In this document: one piece after another, positions 8,900 through 18,669 of the stretch
Numbering within the stretch: position 1 is the first letter of the stretch
Layout: each line of letters starts with the position of its first letter
DNA from: Clostridiaceae bacterium
GTDB taxonomy: Bacteria; Bacillota; Clostridia; Peptostreptococcales; T1SED10-28
Direction: 5' to 3'
DNA length: 64,000 nucleotides
Assembly: GCA_003554105.1 (NCBI GenBank)
Contig: PWFQ01000042.1
Coordinates: 1-64,000 of the forward strand
Translations under genes and position numbers: made by a program
The notes under the pieces: generated by a model
Seen by the model: only the letters and a program-made list of their open reading frames with translations
Told to the model about the DNA's origin: nothing
Database searches by the model: none

Positions 8900-9706
8900 T
8901 TAGAGTGCATCCACTATATTTTCGTAAGGCACCGACACACTTCCGATTTCGATTTCTCCATGATGATTGCCAGGTTCATGATAATCAGTTCCGCCGGTGA
9001 TAATCCATTTTTTCTCAGTTGCGAGATTCTTTAGCTTTTTTATGGTGCGAAGCCCATGTTTCGGGTGATAAACTTCGATTCCATCGATTCCTTGCCGAAG
9101 TGTATAATCTAAGGCATATTTGGATGACAACCCGGGATGGGCCATTACTGCAAACCCGCCTAAATCTTTAATAACAGAAACCGCTTCTTTAATCGAAATT
9201 TTATATCGCTTTACATATGCAGGTTTACCTTTCTTAAGAAATCGATCAAAGGCTTCCTGCGTATCCTTCACTACCCCCAACCGAACTAACTCCCGAGCAA
9301 CGTGGGGTCGACCGATGGAGTCAGTGGATTCATTTCCCATTACTCTTTCCACACTTATGGGTATCTTTAGATCACATAGCATCTCAACCATGCTAAAAAT
9401 CCTCACTTCTCTTTGCTTTTGAATATTTTCAAGAAGTTCTTCTAAAGATGAATCTTCTGCATTGAAGTTATATCCTAAAATATGAACTTCCTCTCCTTCA
9501 AACTCGGAGCTGAACTCAATTCCTGAAAGAAAATGAAAGTGATCCGGTACTCGCAGAGTTTGGGCCTCCAAAAACCCGCCAACCGTATCGTGATCCGTAA
9601 GTGCAATTCCTTTAAGATTTTTATCCAGTGCAATTTTAAGAATCTCTGCCGGACTATAGACACCGTCAGATGCATTAGAATGAATGTGTAAGTCCATTAA
9701 GTTCAT
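8900..9706 (-). CDS. PHP-domain phosphoesterase
   Basis: Polymerase-and-histidinol-phosphatase family metal-dependent phosphoesterase, 268 residues. The metal-binding motifs are present: DLHIHSNASDG (about 5-15), LTDHDT (36-41), the GIEFS block, and C-terminal GGTDYHEPG. Proteins of this small class (TrpH/RnaAM-like) dephosphorylate nucleotide 3',5'-bisphosphates or trim RNA 5' ends. Start ATG 9706 overlaps the stop of rarA in an ATGA-type junction, with GGGGGAG ahead of it. The substrate in this organism is not known. Confidence 0.87.
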   Translation of the reverse strand: MNLMDLHIHSNASDGVYSPAEILKIALDKNLKGIALTDHDTVGGFLEAQTLRVPDHFHFLSGIEFSSEFEGEEVHILGYNFNAEDSSLEELLENIQKQREVRIFSMVEMLCDLKIPISVERVMGNESTDSIGRPHVARELVRLGVVKDTQEAFDRFLKKGKPAYVKRYKISIKEAVSVIKDLGGFAVMAHPGLSSKYALDYTLRQGIDGIEVYHPKHGLRTIKKLKNLATEKKWIITGGTDYHEPGNHHGEIEIGSVSVPYENIVDAL

Positions 9707-11034
9707 TCATGCTCCCCCTTCATTTTGTTCAGAGAATTAAGGTGTTCCTTTATTTGTTTTTCATAGCCTTCATTTGAAGGGTTGTAGTAATTTACCCCTT
9801 TTAGATTTTCAGGCATATACTCCTGTTTTACATAATGTCTTAAATAATTATGGGGATACAGATAATCTTTTCCATGTCCTAGCTTCTCTGCAGAAGCATA
9901 ATGAGAATCCCGCAAATGTGCAGGGACATCTGTTTTTTTCATTTGAATATCTTTTATTGCGGCATTCACACCTAAGTAACTGGCATTACTTTTTGGTGCT
10001 GATGCAAGATAAGTTACACATTGGCCAAGGATTAAACGGGCTTCTGGCAACCCCACAATTGTAACAGCTTTGTATGCATCGACAGCAATTCCCAATGCAT
10101 GGGGATCTGCATTTCCAATATCTTCAGAAGCAGCGATGATCAGTCGCCGACCGATGAATTCAATTGCCTCCCCTGCCTCTATCATTTTTGCAAGGTAATG
10201 AAGCGCCGCATCGGGATCACTTCCCCGTATGCTTTTGATAAATGCTGAAATCACATCGTAGTGTTGATCTCCGCCTTTGTCATATTGAATAAGATTTTGC
10301 TGTGTTGATTCTTCAACCGTTTCCAAATCGATACAGGTAACTCCCTCTTCATTGGGATGGGTGCTAAGCACAGCAATTTCCAGAGCATTTAGCGCTCTTC
10401 GTCCATCTCCCATTGAAGAGTCAATCAGATGCTCGATTGCCTCATCGGTAAGTATTGCCCGTGTATTTCCCAATCCTTTCTCTGTGTCTTTCAGTGCGTT
10501 TCGAATCATGCTCTTCAAATCTGCCCGTTCAAGGGCTTCTAATCTTAAAATCGAACATCTTGACAGTAATGCTTTGTTCACTTCAAAATAAGGATTTTCC
10601 GTTGTTGCGCCAATCAGTGTAACAACACCCTCTTCAACATATGGTAACAAGGCATCCTGCTGATTTTTTGAAAATCGATGAATCTCATCAATAAACAAAA
10701 GGTTTCCTTTTTGATGATAAGTCAAGGATTCCTTTGCTTTTCCAACCACATCCCGAATATCCTTTACTCCTGAAGTAACTGCGTTCAGCTGATAAAACTC
10801 CATAGAGACTTCGTTTGCGATAACTTTTGCTAAGGTGGTTTTACCGGTTCCTGTGGGTCCATGAAATATCATTGAAGGAATTCTTTTTGCATCAATGCAC
10901 CGACGCAAAAATTTTCCCTTTCCCAAGAGATGTTTCTGACCAACTACTTCTTCAACCTTTGTAGGCCGAATTCGATCTGCAAGGGGTGCAATTTGACCGC
11001 GATTCTTTTCCTGTGCCATTTCAAATAAATCCAT
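9703..11034 (-). CDS. rarA: Replication-associated recombination protein A (MgsA/RarA)
   Basis: AAA+ ATPase acting at stalled replication forks, related to clamp loaders and RuvB. The 443-residue protein has Walker A GPTGTGKTTL (about 57-66), Walker [11 protein letters not shown], sensor 1 GATTENP, a central lid domain, and the C-terminal tetramerisation region typical of RarA (YPHNYLRHYVKQEYMP). The start is taken at ATG 11034 (MDLFEMAQEK) because AAGGACTG lies 8 bases upstream; a longer TTG start at 11058 lacks a ribosome binding site. It precedes the PHP gene with overlapping stop/start. Confidence 0.93.
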   Translation of the reverse strand: MDLFEMAQEKNRGQIAPLADRIRPTKVEEVVGQKHLLGKGKFLRRCIDAKRIPSMIFHGPTGTGKTTLAKVIANEVSMEFYQLNAVTSGVKDIRDVVGKAKESLTYHQKGNLLFIDEIHRFSKNQQDALLPYVEEGVVTLIGATTENPYFEVNKALLSRCSILRLEALERADLKSMIRNALKDTEKGLGNTRAILTDEAIEHLIDSSMGDGRRALNALEIAVLSTHPNEEGVTCIDLETVEESTQQNLIQYDKGGDQHYDVISAFIKSIRGSDPDAALHYLAKMIEAGEAIEFIGRRLIIAASEDIGNADPHALGIAVDAYKAVTIVGLPEARLILGQCVTYLASAPKSNASYLGVNAAIKDIQMKKTDVPAHLRDSHYASAEKLGHGKDYLYPHNYLRHYVKQEYMPENLKGVNYYNPSNEGYEKQIKEHLNSLNKMKGEHE

Positions 11035-11076
11035 AGTTTTCAGTCCTTTTTTGATCAATCTACTGTTTATAAACCT

Positions 11077-12117
11077 TTACCTTAATTCCAGCATGCACTC
11101 GTTTATGAGGTTCACTCCTCTAACAACCTGTTCTTTATTCAGGTCATGATGTGTGACAAGACGAATTGCTTTTTCTCCGCGAGGATTTGCCAAAACACCT
11201 TTCTCTTTTAACTTTTCAACAAGAGTCCCTGAGGAAAGAGTTTCTTTATCGATGAATACATTAAGGATGTTAGTGTGGATCTTTTCTAATTCAACCCTCA
11301 AACCTTCAATTTGATTTAATGCTTCACCGACATATGCTGCATGTTTGTGATCAACAATTAATTGGTCAGGCATCTTAACAAGTGACTCAATCCCGCATGC
11401 AGCGATAACTCCTGCTTGTCTCATTCCTCCGCCTAGCATTTTCCTAAGCTTACGGGCTTTTTTGATGAATTCTTCATTCCCAACAAGCATGCTACCTACC
11501 GGAGAGCTTAATCCTTTCGAGAGGCAAAACATAACAGAGTCAAAATATTTGCCGATTTCTGATGGGTCAACATTTAGAGCGACAGCTGCATTGAATAGTC
11601 TTGCACCATCCATATGGAGAGGAATCCTGTTTTCAATTGCAATTTCACAAATCGCTGCAAGATTTTCCAAAGGTTGAACCATCCCACCTGCCATGTTATG
11701 GGTATTTTCAATCGCAATAAGACCTGTGGTGGGAAAATGGATATCTTCTCGCCGGATCCCCTTTTTTATATCTTCAGGATCCATCACACCATCCACCCCT
11801 TCAAGAATATGAGTTTGGAGTCCTGCAACTCTGGCTGCTCCCGCTACTTCATAGAGGAATATATGACTAGACCGTTCAAGAATCACTTCCTCACCGGGTT
11901 TTGCATGAACCATTAATGCAATTAAATTCCCCATTGTTCCCGTTGGAACAAACAATGCTCTCTCTTTATTCATAATCTTTGCTGCTAACTGCTCTAAACG
12001 ATTTACTGTTGGATCATCACCATAAACGTCATCTCCTAAAGGCGCATGTTTAATTGCTTCCATCATCCCTTGTGTAGGCTTTGTTACAGTATCGCTCCTA
12101 AAATCAATTATGTTCAT
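11077..12117 (-). CDS. ltaE: Low-specificity L-threonine aldolase
   Basis: PLP enzyme cleaving threonine or allo-threonine to glycine and acetaldehyde, 346 residues. It shows the family start DFRSDTVTKPT (5-15), the GDDVYGDDPT block, LHMDGARLFN with the PLP-contacting Asp/Arg, and the PLP lysine in SVMFCLSKGLSSPVG. The start ATG 12117 follows GGGAGAGG. A promoter lies just upstream, between this gene and the terminator of the ornithine operon, so it opens a new transcription unit leading into rarA. Together with glyA (21.8 kb) and sdaA (46.7 kb) it suits a threonine/glycine/serine fermenter. Confidence 0.93.
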   Translation of the reverse strand: MNIIDFRSDTVTKPTQGMMEAIKHAPLGDDVYGDDPTVNRLEQLAAKIMNKERALFVPTGTMGNLIALMVHAKPGEEVILERSSHIFLYEVAGAARVAGLQTHILEGVDGVMDPEDIKKGIRREDIHFPTTGLIAIENTHNMAGGMVQPLENLAAICEIAIENRIPLHMDGARLFNAAVALNVDPSEIGKYFDSVMFCLSKGLSSPVGSMLVGNEEFIKKARKLRKMLGGGMRQAGVIAACGIESLVKMPDQLIVDHKHAAYVGEALNQIEGLRVELEKIHTNILNVFIDKETLSSGTLVEKLKEKGVLANPRGEKAIRLVTHHDLNKEQVVRGVNLINECMLELR

Positions 12118-12156
12118 TTATATGCCCTCTCCCTTCTGTATTTTCTCTTATACATC

Positions 12157-12185
12157 ATTATAATCGAAACAGAAACACTTAGCAA
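12157..12185 (-). promoter_or_regulatory. ltaE promoter
   Basis: Minus strand TTGCTA (12180-12185), 17-base spacer, TATAAT (12157-12162), about 40 bases ahead of the ltaE ATG and directly after the ornithine operon terminator. Confidence 0.65.
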
Positions 12186-12189
12186 AGTA

Positions 12190-12215
12190 AAAGACCCCGT
12201 TTCTTAGGGGTCTAA
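12190..12215 (-). terminator. Terminator of the ornithine operon
   Basis: Hairpin AGACCCC-TAAGAAAC-GGGGTCT followed by TTTAC on the minus strand, 15 bases after the orr stop codon. It separates the sigma-54-driven operon from ltaE. Confidence 0.85.
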
Positions 12216-12229
12216 AGAGTATTCATTGT

Positions 12230-13300
12230 TTACAATTCTTTGATGATATTTTTATGCACATATGGACTTGTCAGTAATGAAAGGAGTGCACCATAACGTA
12301 AATTAAACCGAACTTCATCACCAACACGATAATTAAGTTTAGAATTTGTAACATCGATAATTAAATGGTCACTGCTCGACCCTAAAATTGTGATATCCTC
12401 TTCAACCGGAAAAAGATCGTAACTACCGAAATCCTGTTTTCCAACTGCAAGGATGGCCCTTTTTCTTATGCCGCGGTCTTCAAATGAAGGGGTATTTCCA
12501 AAAGCATCCATACCGATCTCTCCGATCGGAACCGAAGGTTTCTCTTTTAACTCTACAATTTCTCCGACTAATTGAAAGATATCTTGATGGGTATTCGGTA
12601 TTTTTTCTCCGTAAGCACTTTCCGTGCCTAAAACGAATGCTTCTCCCAGCCGAAGATGATTAATTTTCGGATGAAGTTTCTTCTGATCCAGCAGGTAGAC
12701 ACTGCTTGAATTTCCACCACTGTAAATTTCCAATTCATGTCCTAGAATTTCTTCTATCCGTTTACCATATGCAACTAGCTTCGAGAGATTTTTTTCTGTT
12801 GGTATTACTCCGCCATGGCATGTAAGATTAACTCCGATTCCTTTTACATCAATGAACTGAAGCTCTTTTATTTCCATTATGGTTTTATTGAACTCCTTAT
12901 CCGAAAAAATTCCTTCCCGGAGATCTCCTAAGTCCACCATAACGATCACTCCGTGGATCTTTGCTTGTATTTTTGCTTCCTCGTTCAACAGTTTTAATGT
13001 GCTGAGTTCTGAGTTAAGACTGATATCTGCGTATTTTACAACATCACCTATTTCAGAGTGCATTGGTATTCGAAGTAAAATCTTCGGAACTGAAAGTGAA
13101 GTTAGCTTAGATAGATTTGATATGCGTGAGTCTGCAAGATGTTGAACACCGCCGTCAATATATGCCTGAGCAACCGCCGGGTTTCCTTGGAAGACTTTTG
13201 TTACACCGGCAACGACGATACCCTGTTGCTCTGCTTTCTTTGTAAGTATTCTCGTGTTGTGAACAAGCTTTTCATAATTAATATCCAATCGGGGATTCAT
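12230..13300 (-). CDS. orr: Ornithine racemase
   Basis: PLP racemase converting L-ornithine to D-ornithine, the substrate of the aminomutase. The 356-residue protein has an alanine-racemase N-terminal barrel with PLP lysine in GVTKVFQGN (about residue 34), then the phosphate-binding SGGNSSS and a C-terminal beta domain. Length matches the characterised clostridial ornithine racemase. The sequence pattern alone would fit a general alanine racemase family member; its place at the end of the oraSE/ortAB/ord operon makes ornithine racemase the best call. ATG 13300 has AAAGGAGAG upstream and overlaps the end of the glmL gene by 23 bases. Confidence 0.92.
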   Translation of the reverse strand: MNPRLDINYEKLVHNTRILTKKAEQQGIVVAGVTKVFQGNPAVAQAYIDGGVQHLADSRISNLSKLTSLSVPKILLRIPMHSEIGDVVKYADISLNSELSTLKLLNEEAKIQAKIHGVIVMVDLGDLREGIFSDKEFNKTIMEIKELQFIDVKGIGVNLTCHGGVIPTEKNLSKLVAYGKRIEEILGHELEIYSGGNSSSVYLLDQKKLHPKINHLRLGEAFVLGTESAYGEKIPNTHQDIFQLVGEIVELKEKPSVPIGEIGMDAFGNTPSFEDRGIRKRAILAVGKQDFGSYDLFPVEEDITILGSSSDHLIIDVTNSKLNYRVGDEVRFNLRYGALLSLLTSPYVHKNIIKEL

Positions 13301-14675
13301 CGTCTCTCTCCTTTTCTCTTATACCTAAACTGGCTTTCATCAGAGTAAGAGCAGCAATAGGATGTTTCATCGATAAAACTCCTAAGGATGCCATAATATA
13401 ATGATTGTCAACCAGTATCCTTGCTTCCTTTGTCGGCCCAAGTAAAGTAGAATCCTGATTTTTAATTACATCTCTTAAAATTCCGACACGATTGGGTAAC
13501 CTCGTCAGTGCTCCACCTGTAGCAATAATATATTTTACACTGGTCAGATCTTTCCCTTCCGCAACAGTGGTTTTGCCACTTGCACCGTATAGATAGCGCA
13601 GCTTTCCGGCATGCCTGGAAAGAGACACTTTTGCTGCCTCATAGGTTAATCGTTCAACAAAATACCGTTCTTCTTCATTTGTCGGAATCGGTTTATAATT
13701 TTTCATCACTTTAGTAATATCATAGGAGAACTCTTTTTGCAAGTCTTCCAAACCAATACGTCCTACAATATTTTCCATATTTACATATACCCCTAGGTCT
13801 CCTTCAACCGTTCTTTTTGCTTCAGGTTCAGGACTAATGAGTATGCGGTTAATCTCATCGCTTCCATCTGTAACTGAATGAAGGTCTGTTGTTGCCCCAC
13901 CAACATCAAAGGTAATTAGATCTCCCAGGTCATTTTTCAAGAGTTTTGATGCCTCCATTACAGCACCAGGAGTAGGAATTATTGGTCCCTGTACCATTTC
14001 ACGCACCCTTTTCATACCCGGTGCGTGGATAATATGATCTTGAAAGACATCTTGTATCACAGCTCGTGTTGGCTCCACATTCAAGTAATCAATTTTAGGG
14101 TAAACATTTTCTACAATAAAAATGTTATATTGATTTTCTTCTGCAAATATTTCGCGAATTTCATCCTGATTTTCTACATTTCCTGCATAGATCACAGGAA
14201 TATCAAGGCGTAGAGATGCAATTTTCTCTGCATTTTCAATCGCAGTGGCTCTTTCCCCATAATCCACGCCTCCTGCGATTAAAATAATGTTTGGATTAAT
14301 TTCCTGAAGTTTTTTGATATCCATCCGAGTTAGTTTTCCCGCCGTAATTTTATGGATGATCGCACCGGCTCCAAGTGCGGCTTCTTTTGCCGCACGAACA
14401 GTCATGTCATACACTAATCCATGTACCGTCATCTTTAATCCGCCGGCTGCACTGGAAGTTGCCAACATTTCCTCGTAGTCAATACTGTCCGTTCCCAAGT
14501 TTGTTCTTAGGGATTCAATCGCACCTTCAAGTCCTATGTTCACGTCGCCTTCCAAGACTGTTGTTGGGTGCTGCCCCTGGCCGAGAAAGGTCGGCAAGGG
14601 GCTGTCAACACCATGAAATGCATTAACTACAGTCGTTGTACTTCCTATTTCCGCAACAAGTACATTAACTTTCAT
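13278..14675 (-). CDS. GlmL/MutL-like accessory protein of ornithine aminomutase
   Basis: A 465-residue member of the GlmL/MutL family, ATPase-fold (ASKHA) proteins found beside B12-dependent carbon-skeleton and amino mutases. The N-terminal phosphate loop-like AEIGSTTTVVNAF and LITFDVGGATTDLHSV are visible. In glutamate mutase operons the relative is thought to help reactivate or protect the cobalamin enzyme; here it is the gene called or-4 in the Acetoanaerobium sticklandii cluster. Its exact activity on ornithine aminomutase is unproven. ATG 14675 overlaps the oraE end by 11 bases, indicating translational coupling. Confidence 0.88.
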   Translation of the reverse strand: MKVNVLVAEIGSTTTVVNAFHGVDSPLPTFLGQGQHPTTVLEGDVNIGLEGAIESLRTNLGTDSIDYEEMLATSSAAGGLKMTVHGLVYDMTVRAAKEAALGAGAIIHKITAGKLTRMDIKKLQEINPNIILIAGGVDYGERATAIENAEKIASLRLDIPVIYAGNVENQDEIREIFAEENQYNIFIVENVYPKIDYLNVEPTRAVIQDVFQDHIIHAPGMKRVREMVQGPIIPTPGAVMEASKLLKNDLGDLITFDVGGATTDLHSVTDGSDEINRILISPEPEAKRTVEGDLGVYVNMENIVGRIGLEDLQKEFSYDITKVMKNYKPIPTNEEERYFVERLTYEAAKVSLSRHAGKLRYLYGASGKTTVAEGKDLTSVKYIIATGGALTRLPNRVGILRDVIKNQDSTLLGPTKEARILVDNHYIMASLGVLSMKHPIAALTLMKASLGIREKERDDESPIGY

Positions 14676-16875
14676 TGTCTCTTTCCATTCGATGCTTTAC
14701 AAGGAATGTGGCAACCTGAGTACCGGTTGTTCCCCGTCCGAATCCTGCGTCCACTCCCTGTTTCACAGCAGTTTCAGGAATTACCTGGGTTCCACCGGCG
14801 ACGATGGTGATGCGATCTCTGATCCCTTTTTCGATAGCAAGCTCGTGGATTTTTTTCATGTTCTTATAATGCGTTTCGTCGTGACTGATGATTGTTGAAG
14901 CCAGGATTGCATCAGCATCCATTTCAATTGCTGCGTCAACGAGTTTTTCAATAGGCACGGAAGTGCCTAGATAGTTTACTTCAACCCCGAACTTCTCGAT
15001 TCCTCCATGTTTGATATCAATAATCTCTCTTAGTCCGACGGAGTGTTCATCTTCACCGACGGTTCCTGCCACAACCTTCATTGGTCTTTCTTCAATTAGT
15101 CCCCGGATCTCATCGAAAGACATTATTTCGGGTTCCGGTGGGATCTCTAATGATGATATATCAATATCGAAATCAACTTTTCCTTTAAATTCGATTCTTG
15201 TTCCCTCGGAAGGATGCATCACTTCCCTATGGATCACTTCAACATCCTTAAGACCCATCTTTTTACCAATTTCTATGGCAGCAAATTCAGCAACTCTCCG
15301 TTCTGTCGGTAAAAACAGGTTCACCATCACATACCCGTCTGCAGACCACTCTACTTCCGGTCGAACATTAGTGGTTTCCCGATATTTTCTATTATCCTCC
15401 ATACGTTTATAAACGTTGTCGTTCTCATCGAGCTCATCAATATAGATGATTTTTTCCGGCTTTTCAAACGTACAACCGTCAATAAGCTTTGAAGGAGTAT
15501 CCTTCATCGACGAATCGTATTGTTCCACATTGTTATATCCAAAATGGGCTGTAACCGGAGCAAAGTAGTCCGGATCTCTTTCAAAGACCGTCCCGGTGCC
15601 TACCCCTTTTTCGATGTCTCTTGCGATTCCATCGCCATTTCTCTCAGGGTATTCTCCCGAGTCAACAAAAAACCCTTTTTGTACAGCTTCAAAGTACCCT
15701 CCTTCTTCAAGGACTTCCTCCATAAAGAGTACCGCTCTTTCTTTTAGCTCTCTTGCTTTATCCACAAGATATCCTTCATCCCGAAGTTCAATCATTTCCA
15801 TTAAACTGTCCATACCCACAAGGGCCTGTTTTGCAGTATCAATGGCTTCCATGTTGTATTTATGCCATGGAACATTTCGTCCTTCGTCAGGGGTAATCGT
15901 TGATTGAATTTCCGCGCGGGTCAACTTCGATATAAGAAGATTAAGTACATGGGTAACCGTAGCTTCTCTTGTCGACGACTCAATGTATTTTGTGTTCATT
16001 TGTGCCCGCATTTTATACTCAGAAAATAGCTCTCTTAAAGCTAAGGCATATGGCAGATCCAATTTCATTGAAGGTGCAGGAGGCGCAGTTGGCGGTACCG
16101 TGGAAAGAGCAATGTTTTCTTTTTCCATTCCCACCAATACCGAAAACATGGAATTGATTCCGTGCTGAACCATCAACTCCGGCATTACTTTCCATGCTTC
16201 TCTCGCCGTTGCGTTTGCATTATGCGCACCGTCTATCTGAACAATTTTACCATGGATCATAGCCTTCTTAGCTTCCGCAGCATCCACAAAAGACCGCACC
16301 ATATTTACGTTACGATACAAAACGTTATACTGAGGATCCTGATGAGCTCCATTTACTCCCTCTTCAGTAAACATTACTGCAATTTCAGGACCGGCAACAC
16401 CACTGATGTAAGAATGATAGTTTAATGGACGGCCAACTTCTTCTTCGATTATATCAAGAGCTTTTCTTTGCGCCCTCACCTGTTTTCTTGTGATGGGAAT
16501 TCCACCGATTCCCTGTGGTGTCCCTTCAATCAAACCGTCAAAGTGACTCTGGCCTGCTGTTCGTATAACCATAATATGATCCGCTCCATGCCATGCAGCC
16601 ATTCGCATTCTTCGAATGTCATCCTCAAATCGTCCCGAAGCGATTTCTGTAGTAATATTGTTTTCCGGCTGAGGATCAATGTTGCCGAAATATTTAGCTG
16701 AAGGAAGGGGAACGCTGTTTCCTTGAGGCTTTGAGCAGTCATTATAAATAAACGGTCCAACCTGCTGGTTTTCAATTCGTTCTCTCCAAATCCAACCTTT
16801 CCTCTTAGGAGTGTACTGATCGAGATCTTTTAAAATATTCTCCACATTCAGTTTCTCATTTGGTTTAAGTTCCAT
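14665..16875 (-). CDS. oraE: D-ornithine 4,5-aminomutase, large subunit (B12/PLP)
   Basis: Large subunit of the adenosylcobalamin- and PLP-dependent enzyme that moves the 5-amino group of D-ornithine to C4, giving 2,4-diaminopentanoate. The 736-residue protein has a TIM-barrel N-terminal region (about 1-440) and a C-terminal Rossmann B12-binding domain with the base-off motif Asp609-x-His611-x-x-Gly614 (DEHSVG), followed by LGTSVP and AGGTQVIP. Length matches the known OraE. The ATG at 16875 overlaps the TAA of oraS (TAATG) with GGGAGG upstream, so the two subunits are coupled in translation. Confidence 0.97.
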   Translation of the reverse strand: MELKPNEKLNVENILKDLDQYTPKRKGWIWRERIENQQVGPFIYNDCSKPQGNSVPLPSAKYFGNIDPQPENNITTEIASGRFEDDIRRMRMAAWHGADHIMVIRTAGQSHFDGLIEGTPQGIGGIPITRKQVRAQRKALDIIEEEVGRPLNYHSYISGVAGPEIAVMFTEEGVNGAHQDPQYNVLYRNVNMVRSFVDAAEAKKAMIHGKIVQIDGAHNANATAREAWKVMPELMVQHGINSMFSVLVGMEKENIALSTVPPTAPPAPSMKLDLPYALALRELFSEYKMRAQMNTKYIESSTREATVTHVLNLLISKLTRAEIQSTITPDEGRNVPWHKYNMEAIDTAKQALVGMDSLMEMIELRDEGYLVDKARELKERAVLFMEEVLEEGGYFEAVQKGFFVDSGEYPERNGDGIARDIEKGVGTGTVFERDPDYFAPVTAHFGYNNVEQYDSSMKDTPSKLIDGCTFEKPEKIIYIDELDENDNVYKRMEDNRKYRETTNVRPEVEWSADGYVMVNLFLPTERRVAEFAAIEIGKKMGLKDVEVIHREVMHPSEGTRIEFKGKVDFDIDISSLEIPPEPEIMSFDEIRGLIEERPMKVVAGTVGEDEHSVGLREIIDIKHGGIEKFGVEVNYLGTSVPIEKLVDAAIEMDADAILASTIISHDETHYKNMKKIHELAIEKGIRDRITIVAGGTQVIPETAVKQGVDAGFGRGTTGTQVATFLVKHRMERDNES

Positions 16876-17240
16876 TATTTCACACCTCCCTGGAAAAGAT
16901 CTTTAATTGTATCCCAATGCTTTCCGTCAATTAATTCAAGTCCGGCTTCCCGAATTCCGATGTTATTCTCCTGAGCCACTTTGTACACCACATGGCCTGC
17001 ACCCTTTCCCATAAGCCCACGATCCATAACACCTTCTACAATGGCTTTCGCCTCAATACTGGAAAATCCCATTCGAAGAAGAACGGATCGTTCAATTGAT
17101 GGTGTTGTATTCTTCTTTGCAAGATCAACTAAGGGCTCGACAATTTCTTCTGCCAACTCCCAAAACCGGCCTTTTAATTCATCATCTGTTAAGTTCTTTA
17201 AGTGTCCTCGTCTCTCTTCAAAATTATCTGTTCTTTTCAA
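16875..17240 (-). CDS. oraS: D-ornithine 4,5-aminomutase, small subunit
   Basis: Small subunit of ornithine aminomutase, required for activity of OraE. The start is taken as TTG at 17240, which gives 121 residues, the same as the characterised protein, and leaves GGAGG 8 bases upstream; a GTG at 17249 would sit directly on the ribosome binding site. The sequence is helical with the conserved LLRMGFSSIEAKAIVEGVMDRGLMGKG region split over residues 58-85. The start codon follows the ortB stop by 1 base and the stop overlaps the oraE ATG. Confidence 0.95.
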   Translation of the reverse strand: MKRTDNFEERRGHLKNLTDDELKGRFWELAEEIVEPLVDLAKKNTTPSIERSVLLRMGFSSIEAKAIVEGVMDRGLMGKGAGHVVYKVAQENNIGIREAGLELIDGKHWDTIKDLFQGGVK

Positions 17241-17241
17241 T

Positions 17242-18669
17242 CTAAGCACCTCCGTATTCGACTTTTAGTTCATCAAGAAATTCTGTTAGAGCTTCTCTTG
17301 TCAGCTTGGCATCATCCTGTAGAAAATTCATTTCCTGTTCGTTCAATCTTTGGACTTCATTCTTTTGAACTGCATTTTTAATATATGATTTTTTCATTTT
17401 CATTAAATCAACTTTTCGCGCTTTAATCATTGAAGGATTTTCAGGGAGAATGATGTTTTGACCGGGTATTTCTTTTGATGGATCTCCGAAAAATACGTGG
17501 ATTCCATTGTCTTTTGCAAAAGAAAGTTGCGGTTGAAGGTGTTTTCCTGCTCCTGTATATTCACTTTCCTGTACAACAATGGTTTCATCTTTACCCATTT
17601 CCTGTGCCAGACTGAAAGCAGCGGCCAAAGATGTGTTTCCAGCAGGTCCGCGCTCCAGCCCCTCAATCTGAGCTAATGCTTCGGTCATATAAAAAACTTC
17701 GCCTTGACTTACCAGTACATACTCATCCATATATCGAAGCGGTCGCGCGGCAGATCTCGGTACGTCCGTGCGATCAGGCCAAGTTGCATAGGGCATACCG
17801 AATCCTGTATGTCCAGTTGTAAAGGATTTACGGTTGAAATCATTATCACTTGCCATATGAAGCCCAGAAAGATCTACACTGGCTCCGATAATTCGCGTAT
17901 GCTCTGCCCCTGCTTTAATTAATCCTCTTGCAGTTCCGGTTAAGTTTCCTCCTCCGGCATTGGTACAGATCACAGCATCGGGATCCTTCCCGAAACGTTC
18001 TCTAAAATTCATAGAAATCTCATATCCGAGAGTCTCCACCCCCGCAATTCCGAATGGAGTGTACAATGACGCATTAAAGTAACCTGTGTCTTCAAGAGTG
18101 GTGAGAAAAGTGTAAAAAAGTTCAGGACCAACAGTTAATTGAACCACCTCAGCTCCGTAAGCTTCACATTTCCTTGCCTTTTCAATGATTTCAGGTTGTC
18201 CGACTCCCCGTGAATCATAGCACTCCTGGATCACTATAGTATCCAATCCATGTATTGCAGCTTGAGATGCCACTGCGGCACCATAATTCCCGCTAGTCGC
18301 CGCAATGACACCTTTAAATCCGTTTTTCTTGGCATGATAGACCGATGTGGATGCTCTTCTTGCTTTATAACTGCCTGATGGGTTACTAGCTTCATCTTTT
18401 ATGAAAATTCGTGCGCCTTTTCCTTCAGGTGCAAATTTACGGGCTAAAGCAGTAAGATTCTTTAATTCTAAAAGCGGAGTATTTCCAACGCCGACCGAGT
18501 GCTGAATATTTTGCACCTCTTCCAATGAGTATCCTGTTTTTCTCATCATTCCTTCATAGTCAAATGCGACTTTCCCTTGAGAGAATTCCTCATAATCGAT
18601 ACCGACTGCTTTTTTCATGATTTCTCCACGTTTTGCCATCACAGCTTCATAGCTCCGATCATTCTTCAC
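17242..18669 (-). CDS. ortB: 2-amino-4-oxopentanoate thiolase, beta subunit
   Basis: PLP-fold subunit of the thiolase that splits 2-amino-4-oxopentanoate with CoA into acetyl-CoA and D-alanine. The 475-residue protein is a fold-type II PLP enzyme resembling threonine synthase/cysteine synthase: PLP lysine in NPSGSYKARRA (about 122), SGNYGAAVA and the phosphate loop TNAGGGNLTG. GTG at 18669 is the preferred start because GGGGAGG lies 8 bases upstream; a second GTG at 18678 lies too close to it. The frame overlaps the ortA end by 11 bases. The stop lies 1 base before the oraS TTG. Confidence 0.95.
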   Translation of the reverse strand: MKNDRSYEAVMAKRGEIMKKAVGIDYEEFSQGKVAFDYEGMMRKTGYSLEEVQNIQHSVGVGNTPLLELKNLTALARKFAPEGKGARIFIKDEASNPSGSYKARRASTSVYHAKKNGFKGVIAATSGNYGAAVASQAAIHGLDTIVIQECYDSRGVGQPEIIEKARKCEAYGAEVVQLTVGPELFYTFLTTLEDTGYFNASLYTPFGIAGVETLGYEISMNFRERFGKDPDAVICTNAGGGNLTGTARGLIKAGAEHTRIIGASVDLSGLHMASDNDFNRKSFTTGHTGFGMPYATWPDRTDVPRSAARPLRYMDEYVLVSQGEVFYMTEALAQIEGLERGPAGNTSLAAAFSLAQEMGKDETIVVQESEYTGAGKHLQPQLSFAKDNGIHVFFGDPSKEIPGQNIILPENPSMIKARKVDLMKMKKSYIKNAVQKNEVQRLNEQEMNFLQDDAKLTREALTEFLDELKVEYGGA